Source: Plastoroseomonas arctica
Lineage (GTDB): Bacteria > Pseudomonadota > Alphaproteobacteria > Acetobacterales > Acetobacteraceae
Length of the DNA stretch: 64,000 nucleotides
NCBI RefSeq assembly: GCF_018128965.1
Contig: NZ_JAAEDH010000005.1
Location: 118,497-182,496, forward strand
Reading direction: 5' to 3'
Each line of letters starts with the position of its first letter. The stretch's first letter is position 1. The translations under genes were made by a program, and so were the position numbers. This document shows positions 26,942 through 34,987 of the stretch, in pieces. Below the pieces are notes generated by a model. The model did no database searches. It saw only the letters and a list, made by a program, of their open reading frames with translations, and was not told the DNA's origin.

Positions 26942-27868
26942 ATGCGTGTATCGTATGTCTATGTCACTGACCGACGCACGTTCTTACTCGCGCAGTACGC
27001 GATATTGTCGGCGGTGCTGTCGCAACCGAGCGGCCGTGATTACCATTTATTTTGTCATCATTTCGTAGCGGGTACAGAGGGCGAGATATTCACTCGCGCG
27101 GTAAAGGCTGCCGGCGGTGAGCTGCATCTCCATTCCATCGAAGACGTGGCCATGGAGCGCTTCCTCTCGGTAGGGCATGTGACCAACGCGTCGTTCCTGC
27201 GCCTCGCCGCGATCGCCGAGGCGGTGAAGACCGCCGACCGCGTCGTCTACCTCGATACCGACACGTTGGTGTTCGAGGATCTGGAGATCGAGCGGCTGGA
27301 CATGGATGGCCGGCCCGTCGCGGCGGTGCTCGACATGGACCTGAGTTCGACGGGCGTCTTTCGCAAGGAGGTCGACCACGGCTTCCACGACCCCGCCATG
27401 CGGTCGCGCTACTTCAACTCCGGCGTGATGGTGTTCGACACCTCGCGCTGGGAGGACGCCTTCCTTGGGCGGTTCGCCGATGCGATGGCCGAGCAGGAGA
27501 CCCATTGCCGCTACAAGCTCAACTGCCCCCCCAACGACCAATGCGCCTCGAACATCCTGTTCGAGAATGACTGGACGCCGCTGCCCTTCACCTACAATTT
27601 CCAGGCCGGCGGCAAGTTCACGCAAGGATGGCAGAGCGCGAAGGTGCGCCACTATTGCGGCCCGTCCAAGTTCCTGCCGGTGACCTTGCGCCGCAATGAT
27701 CCGCGCGACCTGGCGGTGATCGGGGAGATCAGCCGCAGGCTTGGCCTGCGCGCGCCGAGCCTGGTGCTGTTGCACGCGATCGCCTTCCGTCTCAACGCCT
27801 GGCGCAACCGCGCCTATGCGCAGCAGATGCGCCGCTTCATTCGCTTTGCCGAGCCGCGCGAGGCCTGA
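26942..27868 (+). CDS. Glycosyltransferase family 8 protein
   Basis: A 308-residue GT-A fold transferase. The hallmark VVYLDTDTLVFEDL carries the DxD metal site near residues 98-107, and FNSGVMVFDTSRW, CASNILFENDWTPLPFTYNF and the late VRHYCGPSKF follow the GT8 pattern. These are retaining enzymes that add galactose or glucose to lipopolysaccharide or glycans. No LPS genes are next to it. The first 60 codons and the 138-base leader after tRNA-His are AT-richer than their neighbours, which suggests horizontal origin. GAGAGGA stands before the ATG. Confidence 0.82.
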   Translation: MRVSYVYVTDRRTFLLAQYAILSAVLSQPSGRDYHLFCHHFVAGTEGEIFTRAVKAAGGELHLHSIEDVAMERFLSVGHVTNASFLRLAAIAEAVKTADRVVYLDTDTLVFEDLEIERLDMDGRPVAAVLDMDLSSTGVFRKEVDHGFHDPAMRSRYFNSGVMVFDTSRWEDAFLGRFADAMAEQETHCRYKLNCPPNDQCASNILFENDWTPLPFTYNFQAGGKFTQGWQSAKVRHYCGPSKFLPVTLRRNDPRDLAVIGEISRRLGLRAPSLVLLHAIAFRLNAWRNRAYAQQMRRFIRFAEPREA

Positions 27869-27929
27869 CCGCGCGGCTTGACGCAGGCCGCGGCCGCGTG
27901 CGGAGTGCCGCCAACGCGGAGGCACGACC

Positions 27930-28703
27930 ATGAACGACCAGCTCACCGGGCGCACCGCGCTCATCACCGGCGGTTCCAAGGGCCTTGGCCTCGCGATGGC
28001 GACGGCATTCGCGAAGGCGGGTGCGGCGGTGGCCATCGTGGCGCGCGGCATCGAGGCGCTGTCGAGCGCGGAGGCGAGCATCAAGGCCGCGGCACCAACG
28101 GCGCGCGTGATCACGATCGCCGCCGATGTGGGCACCGTCGAGGGCTGTGCGCATGCGGCCGAGGCGGCGGGCGCGGTCGACATCCTGATCAACAATGCCG
28201 GCACCTCGCAGCGCGGCCCGTTCCTCGAACAGACTGACGCCTTCTGGCAATCCGACCTGGACCTGAAGCTGTTCGCCGCCATCCGGCTGTGCCGCGCGGT
28301 GCTGCCGGGCATGCGCGAGCGCCGCTGGGGCCGCATCATCAACGTGCTCAACATCGGCGCGAAGGCGCCGCTCGCGACCTCGGCGCCCACTTCGGTGAGC
28401 CGCGCGGCGGGGATGGCGCTGACAAAAGCCCTCGCGAATGAATTCGCACCCGACAACGTGCTGGTGAACGCGCTGCTCGTGGGCATCATCGAATCCGACC
28501 AATGGGTGCGGCGCCACGCCAACGAGAAGCGCAACATCACCTGGGAGGAGTGGAAGGCGGAGCAGGGCAAGGCGGTGCCGATGGGCCGGCTCGGCCGCGC
28601 CGAGGAATTCGCCGCGACGGCTCTGTTCCTGTGCTCCGAAGGTGGCGGCTACATCACCGGCACGGCGCTGAACGTCGATGGCGGAAAAAGCCCGGTGGTC
28701 TGA
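27930..28703 (+). CDS. Short-chain dehydrogenase-like protein lacking catalytic Ser-Tyr-Lys
   Basis: A 257-residue Rossmann protein. The cofactor loop TGGSKGLG (residues 13-20), NNAG (88-91) and C-terminal TGTALNVDGG are standard classical-SDR features. The active site is not: where NVSS-I, Y and K normally stand, the protein reads NVLNIG (138-143) and APTSVSRAA (152-160). Ser becomes Asn141, Tyr becomes Thr154 and Lys becomes Arg158. It may bind nucleotide without reducing, or use other residues. It follows the GT8 gene by 61 bases. Confidence 0.8.
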   Translation: MNDQLTGRTALITGGSKGLGLAMATAFAKAGAAVAIVARGIEALSSAEASIKAAAPTARVITIAADVGTVEGCAHAAEAAGAVDILINNAGTSQRGPFLEQTDAFWQSDLDLKLFAAIRLCRAVLPGMRERRWGRIINVLNIGAKAPLATSAPTSVSRAAGMALTKALANEFAPDNVLVNALLVGIIESDQWVRRHANEKRNITWEEWKAEQGKAVPMGRLGRAEEFAATALFLCSEGGGYITGTALNVDGGKSPVV

Positions 28704-28772
28704 GTCACCGCGCCGGGGCCGCGGCGCGCGCATTGCATGGCGCCACGGCGATCCCCTGAAAGGACGCGCCTC

Positions 28773-29810
28773 ATGCACCACTGGTTCCGCATCACTGGCC
28801 TGGCCGCCCTGATCGGCCTCGGCATCGCCGCCGAGGCGGGCGCGCAATCGATCCTGCCCGGGCCCACGCTCGCCGGCGTGCGCCAGCGCGACGTGCTGTC
28901 CTGCGGCGCCGCGCCCAATGCGCCGGGCTTTGGTGCGCCGGACAGCCGCGGCGTCTATCGCGGCATGGATCCCGACATCTGCCGCGCGGTCGCGGCCGCC
29001 GTGCTGGGGGATGCGCGCAAGGTGCGCTTCACCCCGCTGACGAGCCAGGCGCGCTTCGCCGTGCTGCAATCGGGCGAGATCGACCTGCTTCCGCGCACCG
29101 TCACCTGGACGCATTCGCGCGACACGGCCGTGGGCGTGAACTTCACCGCCGTGATCTTCTACGACGGCCAGGGATTTCTCACCCGTCGCAACCCGGCGGT
29201 GCGCACCGCGCGCGACCTCGCGGGTGCCACGATCTGCACCTTCGCCGGTTCCACCAGCGAGCTGAACCTCGCCGATTGGGCGCGGGCGAACAACATCCGC
29301 TACAACCCCGTTGTGTTCGAACAGAATGACGAGGCGCGCATCGCCTATGATGCCGGCCGCTGCGACGCGATCTCGACCGATGCGAGCCAGCTCATCGGCC
29401 TCATCACTGCCATGTCCAACCCCGCCGAGCACCACGTGCTGGCCGACCGCATCAGCAAGGAGCCGCTGACGCCGGTGGTGCGCCAGGGCGACGACCAGTG
29501 GAACGACATCGTGCGCTGGACCATCTTCGCGCTGATCGAGGCGGAGGAACTGGGCGTCACCAGCGAGAATGCCGAGGCGATGCTGGCAAGCCCCGATCCC
29601 GCGATCCGGCGCCTGCTCGGCAATGCCGGGGACCATGGGCCGATGATGGCGCTGGACCGGCGCTGGGCCTACAACGCGATCCGCGCGGTCGGCAACTACG
29701 CCGAGATCTATGAGCGCAACCTGGGTGCCGCGAGCGGCATCAACCTCGAGCGCGGGATCAACGCGCTGTGGAACAGGGGGGGCCTGATGTACTCGCCGCC
29801 GATCCGCTGA
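28773..29810 (+). CDS. Amino-acid ABC transporter receptor, AapJ-like
   Basis: A 345-residue periplasmic binding protein. Signal peptide ([20 protein letters not shown], cut near AGAQ), then the AapJ style [60 protein letters not shown] and [12 protein letters not shown]. AapJ feeds the general L-amino-acid uptake system. No permease or ATPase gene is adjacent, so it is an orphan receptor or serves components elsewhere. AAAGGA precedes the ATG by nine bases. The next gene starts on its stop codon (TGATG). Confidence 0.85.
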   Translation: MHHWFRITGLAALIGLGIAAEAGAQSILPGPTLAGVRQRDVLSCGAAPNAPGFGAPDSRGVYRGMDPDICRAVAAAVLGDARKVRFTPLTSQARFAVLQSGEIDLLPRTVTWTHSRDTAVGVNFTAVIFYDGQGFLTRRNPAVRTARDLAGATICTFAGSTSELNLADWARANNIRYNPVVFEQNDEARIAYDAGRCDAISTDASQLIGLITAMSNPAEHHVLADRISKEPLTPVVRQGDDQWNDIVRWTIFALIEAEELGVTSENAEAMLASPDPAIRRLLGNAGDHGPMMALDRRWAYNAIRAVGNYAEIYERNLGAASGINLERGINALWNRGGLMYSPPIR

Positions 29811-30283
29811 TGTCGGAGAGCCGCCCGCCCTTTCCGCCCTTCGATGCCACGACCGCCGCGCTCAAGGCGCGCCGCGCCGAGGATGCGTGGAACCGCCGCG
29901 ACCCGGTCGCCGTCTCGCTCGCCTACACCGCCGACAGCCAGTGGCGGAACCGCGCGGAATTCTTCGCCGGCCGCCCCGCCATCGTGGAGTTCCTCACGCG
30001 CAAATGGGCGCGCGAACTGGAGTACCGGCTGATCAAGGAGGTCTGGGCCTTCACCGACAACCGCATCGCCGTGCGCTTCGCCTATGAATGGCGCGATGAC
30101 TCGCAGAACTGGTTCCGCAGCCACGGCAACGAGCAGTGGGAATTCGACGCGCAGGGCCTGATGCGGCGGCGCGAGGCCAGCATCAACGACCGCCCCATCG
30201 CCGCCGCCGACCGGCTATTCCTGTGGGAGCCCTGGGGGCCGCGGCCGGACGATCATCCAAGCCTCAGCGAACTGGGCCTCTAG
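29810..30283 (+). CDS. DUF1348 / NTF2-like protein
   Basis: A 157-residue NTF2-like fold protein of the DUF1348 family. Family residues are clear: [60 protein letters not shown] and [20 protein letters not shown]. The cone-shaped fold usually binds a small hydrophobic ligand; function is unknown. It is coupled to the amino-acid receptor gene upstream by a one-base overlap. Annotated in many alphaproteobacteria next to uptake genes. Confidence 0.85.
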   Translation: MSESRPPFPPFDATTAALKARRAEDAWNRRDPVAVSLAYTADSQWRNRAEFFAGRPAIVEFLTRKWARELEYRLIKEVWAFTDNRIAVRFAYEWRDDSQNWFRSHGNEQWEFDAQGLMRRREASINDRPIAAADRLFLWEPWGPRPDDHPSLSELGL

Positions 30284-30441
30284 GCTGCCGCCGCACAATC
30301 CCGCGCCATGCTGCACAGGATTGGCGCATCTGGCGGCCTGCGCCGGGAGGCGGCGCCACAGCTTGATGCGGCACATGCATTGCTTGGCCGCGGCAAAGGC
30401 GCCGGCGATCTCCGGCGCATAAGCCTGCCGGAGATGCCGCC

Positions 30442-31776
30442 ATGACGCGCCCAACCCCCTTCGCCTGCGGCTGCGCCATGCCGCACCAGTCGGGCTTCGC
30501 CTGCGACGCCCCCACCGACGGCACCGGTGCCTTCGGCGCCGCCGCCGACGAGGCGGTCCTCCGCGCCGTCTTCCCCGCCGCACCCACGCGCCGCGCCATG
30601 CTCGCCACCTTCGGTTCCGCGACGCTGATGGCCGCGATCGCCTCCGTCTTCCCGCTCGGCCATGCGCGCGAGGCCTTCGCGCAGACGCCGGCCGCGCCGG
30701 AGAAGCGCGACCTCAAGATCGGCTTCATCGCCATCACCTGCGCCACGCCCATCATCATGGCCAAGCCGATGGGCTTCTATGAGCGCCAGGGCCTCAACGT
30801 CGACGTGATCCGCACCGCCGGCTGGGCGGTCATCCGCGACCGCGCCATCGCCGGCGAATACGACGCCGCTCACATGCTCGCCCCGATGCCGCTCGCGATG
30901 TCGCTGGGCGTCGGCGTGGCCAACCCCATCCCCTGGTCCGTCGCCGCGATCGAGAACATCAACGGCCAAGCCATCACGCTGGCCATGAAGCACCGCGACA
31001 AACGCAACCCGCGCGACTGGCGCGGCTTCCGCTTCGCCGTGCCGTTCGATTTCTCCATGCACAACTACCTGCTGCGCGACTACCTGGCCGAGGCCGGGCT
31101 GGATCCGGACCGCGACGTGCAGATCCGCTCCGTCCCGCCGCCGGAAATGGTCGCGAACCTGCGCGCCGACAACATCGACGGCTTCCTCGGGCCGGACCCG
31201 TTCAACCAGCGCGCGGTCTTCGACGGCGTGGGCTTCATCCATGTGCTGACGAAGGAGATGTGGGACGGCCACCCGTGCTGCGCCTTCGCCGTGCCGCGCT
31301 CGATGGTGCAGACCCAGCCCAACACCTTCGCCGCCCTGCTGCGCGCGATCGTCGAGGCCACCGCGCACGCCAACAAACCTGAGAACCGGCGCGAGGTGGC
31401 GCGCGTCGTCTCCGCCGAGAACTACCTCAACCAGCCCGAGACGGTGGTGCAGCAGGTGCTGACCGGCACCTATGCGGACGGGCTCGGCCAGGTGCAGCGC
31501 GTGCCGAACCGCGTGGGCTTCGATCCGTTCCCCTGGCACTCCATGGCGATCTGGATGCTGACGCAGATGCGCCGCTGGGGGCAGCTGACGCGCGACGTGG
31601 ATTACAAGGGTGTTGCCGAGCAGGTGTACCTCGCGCTCGATGCAGGCCGCGCGATGCGGGAGGCGGGGATCGAGGTGCCGGCTTCGCCGATGCGGAGCTA
31701 TGTGATCAACGGGCGCACCTTCGATCCGAATGATCCGGGGCCATATCTCGCGGCGCAGCCTATTCGTCGAAACTGA
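30442..31776 (+). CDS. Cyanate/nitrate-type ABC receptor (CynA/NrtA/CmpA family)
   Basis: A 444-residue periplasmic receptor. The N-terminal 50 residues are cysteine-rich (FACGCAMPHQSGFAC), then a twin-arginine-like exporter signal (TRRAMLATFGSATLMAAIAS) and the domain KRDLKIGFIAITCATPIIMA, HMLAPMPLAMSLGVG, PFDFSMHNYLLRDY and DNIDGFLGPDPFNQRAVFDG, typical of NrtA/CmpA. The Cys-rich head is a family feature here, not an oddity. Position at the head of a permease, ATPase and cyanase cluster favours cyanate as ligand, though nitrate or taurine-like anions are possible. Confidence 0.82.
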   Translation: MTRPTPFACGCAMPHQSGFACDAPTDGTGAFGAAADEAVLRAVFPAAPTRRAMLATFGSATLMAAIASVFPLGHAREAFAQTPAAPEKRDLKIGFIAITCATPIIMAKPMGFYERQGLNVDVIRTAGWAVIRDRAIAGEYDAAHMLAPMPLAMSLGVGVANPIPWSVAAIENINGQAITLAMKHRDKRNPRDWRGFRFAVPFDFSMHNYLLRDYLAEAGLDPDRDVQIRSVPPPEMVANLRADNIDGFLGPDPFNQRAVFDGVGFIHVLTKEMWDGHPCCAFAVPRSMVQTQPNTFAALLRAIVEATAHANKPENRREVARVVSAENYLNQPETVVQQVLTGTYADGLGQVQRVPNRVGFDPFPWHSMAIWMLTQMRRWGQLTRDVDYKGVAEQVYLALDAGRAMREAGIEVPASPMRSYVINGRTFDPNDPGPYLAAQPIRRN

Positions 31777-31779
31777 AGA

Positions 31780-31900
31780 CTGGGGGAAAAGAATTTCCCC
31801 CAGACCCCCATCTTTTATTTTTGATTTTTTGGTGCTGGCTGCGAGGAAGCACCAATAGATAAAAATAAAAGATGGGGGTTTGGGGGAATTCATTCCCCCA
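31780..31900. repeat. Dispersed hairpin repeat, perfect-looking inverted pair inside an operon
   Basis: The left arm (31780-31836) reads CTGGGGGAAAAG..., CCCCCATCTTTTATTTTTG, then TTGGTGCT. The right arm (31848-31899) is nearly its mirror: AGCACCAA, TAAAAATAAAAGATGGGGG, then GGGGGAATTCATTCCCCC. The inner TTGGTGCT/AGCACCAA pair (31829-31836 with 31848-31855) is exact, so the whole 120 bases can fold into one long stem. It separates the receptor gene from its permease and may weaken or stabilise the shared transcript. Confidence 0.8.
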
Positions 31901-31919
31901 TGCTGTCAAGGTAGCTCCC

Positions 31920-32765
31920 ATGCTTATCCCCTTCTGGCGTTCCTCTCTCCTCTCTTTGGCGCTCCTCATCCTCTTCCTCGGCGCCTGGGAGCTCGCGCTG
32001 CGCAGCAGCGCCGCGACTGGCGGCTCCGTCGTCGACGCCGAATACGCCGCCCTCGTCGGCGCCGCCGCCGCGCAGGGTGGGCAGACGCCGATGCCCATGC
32101 CCTCCGAGATCGCCGCGCGGCTGTGGCAGCTGCTGCGCGACCCCTTCTACGTGCGCGGCACCAACGACCAGGGCATCGGCGTGCAGATCGCCTATTCGCT
32201 AGCGCGCGTCGGCATCGGGTTTGGGCTCGCGGCACTGGTCGCGATTCCGCTGGGCTTCGCCATCGGGATGTCGCCGTTGCTGGGTGCGGTGCTGAACCCG
32301 TTCATCCAGGTGTTGCGGCCGGTCTCGCCGTTGGCGTGGATGCCGTTGGCGCTCTACACGATCAAGGACAGTTCGATTTCCTCGGTGTTCGTGATCTTCA
32401 TCTGCTCGATCTGGCCGATGTTGTTGAACACGGCGTTCGGCGTGGGCAGCGTGCGGCGGGAATGGCTGAACGTGGCGCGCACGCTGGAGGCGGGCAGCCT
32501 CAAGACCGCCTGGCGGGTGATCCTGCCCGCGGCGGCGCCCACGATCCTGACGGGGATGCGCATTTCCATCGGCATCGCCTGGCTGGTGATCGTCGCCGCG
32601 GAGATGCTCGTGGGCGGAACCGGGATTGGGTATTGGGTGTGGAACCAGTGGAACAATCTCAGCCTGGCGGACATCGTCATCGCGATCCTGATGATCGGGC
32701 TGGTGGGGCTGCTGCTGGATCGGTTGCTGGGATGGGTGGCGGGAGCGGTCGCGTGGCAGGAATGA
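31920..32765 (+). CDS. Cyanate/nitrate-type ABC permease
   Basis: A 281-residue inner-membrane subunit. About six helices carry the binding-protein-dependent transport loop (ARTLEAGSLKTAWRVILPAA, the EAA motif) between residues 180 and 205. AYSLARVGIGFGLAALVAIP and RPVSPLAWMPLALYTI are typical of NrtB/CynB proteins. It acts with the adjacent receptor and ATPase. Its stop overlaps the ATPase start by four bases. The intergenic repeat upstream makes its promoter or RBS context unusual; the RBS (AGGTAGC region) is poor. Confidence 0.87.
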   Translation: MLIPFWRSSLLSLALLILFLGAWELALRSSAATGGSVVDAEYAALVGAAAAQGGQTPMPMPSEIAARLWQLLRDPFYVRGTNDQGIGVQIAYSLARVGIGFGLAALVAIPLGFAIGMSPLLGAVLNPFIQVLRPVSPLAWMPLALYTIKDSSISSVFVIFICSIWPMLLNTAFGVGSVRREWLNVARTLEAGSLKTAWRVILPAAAPTILTGMRISIGIAWLVIVAAEMLVGGTGIGYWVWNQWNNLSLADIVIAILMIGLVGLLLDRLLGWVAGAVAWQE

Positions 32766-33595
32766 ACCACGCCTATGTCTCGGTTGAGGGGATTGCGCGG
32801 CGCTATCCCGGGGCCACGATTTTCGAGGATCTCTGGTTCGGCGTGAACCGCGGCGAGTTCGTTTGCCTGGTGGGCCATTCGGGGTGCGGGAAGACGACCG
32901 TGCTGAACATCCTTGCGGGGCTGGAGAAGCCCTCGGATGGCGAGGTCATCGTCGATGGGCAAGCGATCGAGGGGCCCTCTCTCGACCGCGCGGTGATCTT
33001 CCAGGGACATGCGCTGATGCCCTGGATGACGGCCGAGCAGAACGTCGCCTTCGCGCTGTCGTGCCGGCACAAGGACATGCCGCGTGCGCAGCTGCGCGAC
33101 GCGGCGCGCGAGGCGCTGGAGCGCGTCGGGCTGACGGCGGCCGCCGACAAAAAACCGTCGCAGCTTTCGGGCGGCATGAAGCAGCGCGTGGGCATCGCGC
33201 GCGCCTTCGCCATCGCGCCCAAGATGCTGCTGATGGACGAGCCTTTCTCCGCGCTCGACGCGCTGACGCGCGGTGCGCTGCAGGACGAGGTCGCGCGGCT
33301 CGTGAGCGAGGCCGACCAGACCGCCTTCATGATCACCCATGACGTGGACGAGGCGATCCTGCTCGCCGACCGCATCCTGCTGATGACGAACGGCCCGGAT
33401 GCGCGGCTGGCCGAAGTGGTGGTGAACACGCTGCCACGGCCGCGGATGCGGGCGACGCTGCACAAGCTGCCCGGCTACCACGCGCTGCGCGAGCACATCC
33501 TCGACTTCCTCATCACGCGCTCGCGCCTGATGGCCCAAGGCCTGCCGGCCGATTGGAATCCGAGACACGCGCCCGAAGTAAGGCCGGGGGCATGA
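32762..33595 (+). CDS. Cyanate/nitrate-type ABC ATPase
   Basis: A 277-residue ABC subunit. Walker A GHSGCGKTTVL lies near residues 38-48, LSGGMKQRVGIARAFAIAPK is the signature, Walker B LLMDEPFSALDALTRG follows, and the switch is THDVDEAILLADR. The C-terminal 40 residues (LPRPRMRATLHKLPGYHALR) are the NrtD/SsuB-type tail. It powers the receptor-permease pair upstream, and its start overlaps the permease stop (ATGA). It lies 40 bases before cynS, so uptake and breakdown are probably one transcript. Confidence 0.88.
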   Translation: MNHAYVSVEGIARRYPGATIFEDLWFGVNRGEFVCLVGHSGCGKTTVLNILAGLEKPSDGEVIVDGQAIEGPSLDRAVIFQGHALMPWMTAEQNVAFALSCRHKDMPRAQLRDAAREALERVGLTAAADKKPSQLSGGMKQRVGIARAFAIAPKMLLMDEPFSALDALTRGALQDEVARLVSEADQTAFMITHDVDEAILLADRILLMTNGPDARLAEVVVNTLPRPRMRATLHKLPGYHALREHILDFLITRSRLMAQGLPADWNPRHAPEVRPGA

Positions 33596-33635
33596 ACGCC
33601 CGCGGCGCGCCAACCACCCAACCAAGGAGCACACC

Positions 33636-34118
33636 ATGACCCGTGTGGAACTCACCGAAAAAATCCTCGACATCAAGCGCGAGAAGAATTTCACCTGGAA
33701 GCACATCTGCGCCGAGATCGGCGGCGTGTCGGACACGTTGATCGTCGGCGCGCTGCTTGGGCAGATGAAGCTGGTCAAGCCGCTCGCGGCCAAGGCAGCG
33801 GCGCTGTTCGGGCTCAGCGAGACCGAGGAGCGGATGCTCAACGAGGTGCCCTATCGCGGCACGGCGATGCCGCCGACCGACCCGCTCATCTACCGTTTCT
33901 ACGAAATGGTGATGGTCAACGGGCCGGCCTGGAAGGCACTGATCGAGGAGGAGTTCGGCGACGGAATCATGTCCGCCATCGACTTCGATTTCGACTTCGA
34001 ACGCCAGCCCAACCCCAAGGGCGACCGGGTCAAAATCTCCATGAGTGGCAAGTTCCTGCCCTACAAGTATTATGGCGCGGAACAGGGCATCCCTGAATAC
34101 GGGTTCAAGGAGGAATAG
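33636..34118 (+). CDS. cynS: Cyanate hydratase (cyanase)
   Basis: A 160-residue enzyme that converts cyanate and bicarbonate to ammonia and carbon dioxide, acting as a decamer. All catalytic residues are present: Arg87 and Glu90 in YRFYEM, and Ser113 in GIMSAIDFDFD. The N-terminal helical domain (LTEKILDIKREKNFTWKHIC) and LPYKYY are also conserved. It ends with an extra PEYGFKEE tail. Four transporter genes precede it and aspartate dehydrogenase starts two bases after its TAG, with the RBS of that gene inside this tail. Confidence 0.96.
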   Translation: MTRVELTEKILDIKREKNFTWKHICAEIGGVSDTLIVGALLGQMKLVKPLAAKAAALFGLSETEERMLNEVPYRGTAMPPTDPLIYRFYEMVMVNGPAWKALIEEEFGDGIMSAIDFDFDFERQPNPKGDRVKISMSGKFLPYKYYGAEQGIPEYGFKEE

Positions 34119-34119
34119 C

Positions 34120-34929
34120 GTGGCGTTGAAGGTCGGTATCGCAGGTCTCGGCGCCATCGGGCTGCACCTCGCACGCGCGCTCGATCGCGGCGTGGAGGGG
34201 CTGGAGCTCGTGGCGGTCGCTGCGCGCGACCACGCCAAGGCCGCCGACAACCTCGCCGGCTTCGCCCGACGCCCGGCGATCACCTCGCTTGCCGGCCTCG
34301 CCGAAGTCGCCGACATCGTGGTCGAGGCCGCGCCCGCCTCCGTGTTCGAGGAAGTGGCCACCGCCGCCATCGCGCGCGGGCGCATCTTCGTCCCGTCCTC
34401 CTGCGGCGCGCTGCTGCCGCGCATGCGCCTGGTGGAGCAGGCGCGCGCGACCGGCGCGCGCATCATCATCCCCACCGGCGCGCTGCTCGGCCTCGACGCC
34501 GTGCGCGCGGCTGCGGAGGGCAGCGTGTCGTCCGTCACCATCGAGACGCGCAAGCCGCCGGGTGGGCTGGTCGGCGCGCCCTATCTTGCGCAGCACGGGA
34601 TCGACGTGCTTGCCGTCACCGGCGAGGCAAAGCTCATTTTCGAGGGCAACGCCTTTGACGCGGCGGCCGGTTTCCCCGCCAATGTCAACGTCGCCGCCGC
34701 ACTTGCCATGGCCGGCATAGGTCCAGAGCGCACACAGGTAAAAATCTGGGCCGACCCCGCGGTCACGCGCAACACCCACACCATCCGGGTGGAGTCCGCC
34801 GAAGTGCGCCTGACCATGACCATCGAGAACGTGCCCTCGGAGGAAAACCCCCGCACCGGCAAGATCACGCCGCTGTCTATCCTCGCCTGCCTGCGGGGCC
34901 TGGTGAGCACGCTCAAGGTCGGCAGCTGA
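34120..34929 (+). CDS. nadX: Aspartate dehydrogenase
   Basis: A 269-residue NAD-dependent enzyme. The Rossmann motif VGIAGLGAIGLHLARAL is at the N terminus; THTIRVESAEVRLTMTIENV and PSEENPRTGKITPLSILACL match NadX/TM1643-type enzymes, with the catalytic His in NTHTI. It interconverts aspartate and iminoaspartate or oxaloacetate plus ammonia and also feeds NAD synthesis. It starts with GTG; AAGGAGG stands six bases upstream, inside cynS. That tight linkage suggests the ammonia released by cyanase is captured as aspartate. Confidence 0.85.
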   Translation: MALKVGIAGLGAIGLHLARALDRGVEGLELVAVAARDHAKAADNLAGFARRPAITSLAGLAEVADIVVEAAPASVFEEVATAAIARGRIFVPSSCGALLPRMRLVEQARATGARIIIPTGALLGLDAVRAAAEGSVSSVTIETRKPPGGLVGAPYLAQHGIDVLAVTGEAKLIFEGNAFDAAAGFPANVNVAAALAMAGIGPERTQVKIWADPAVTRNTHTIRVESAEVRLTMTIENVPSEENPRTGKITPLSILACLRGLVSTLKVGS

Positions 34930-34987
34930 GGCTTTTGCCTCCCGGACGCGACGCGTCTATAGACGGGCCATAACCGAGGAAAAACCA

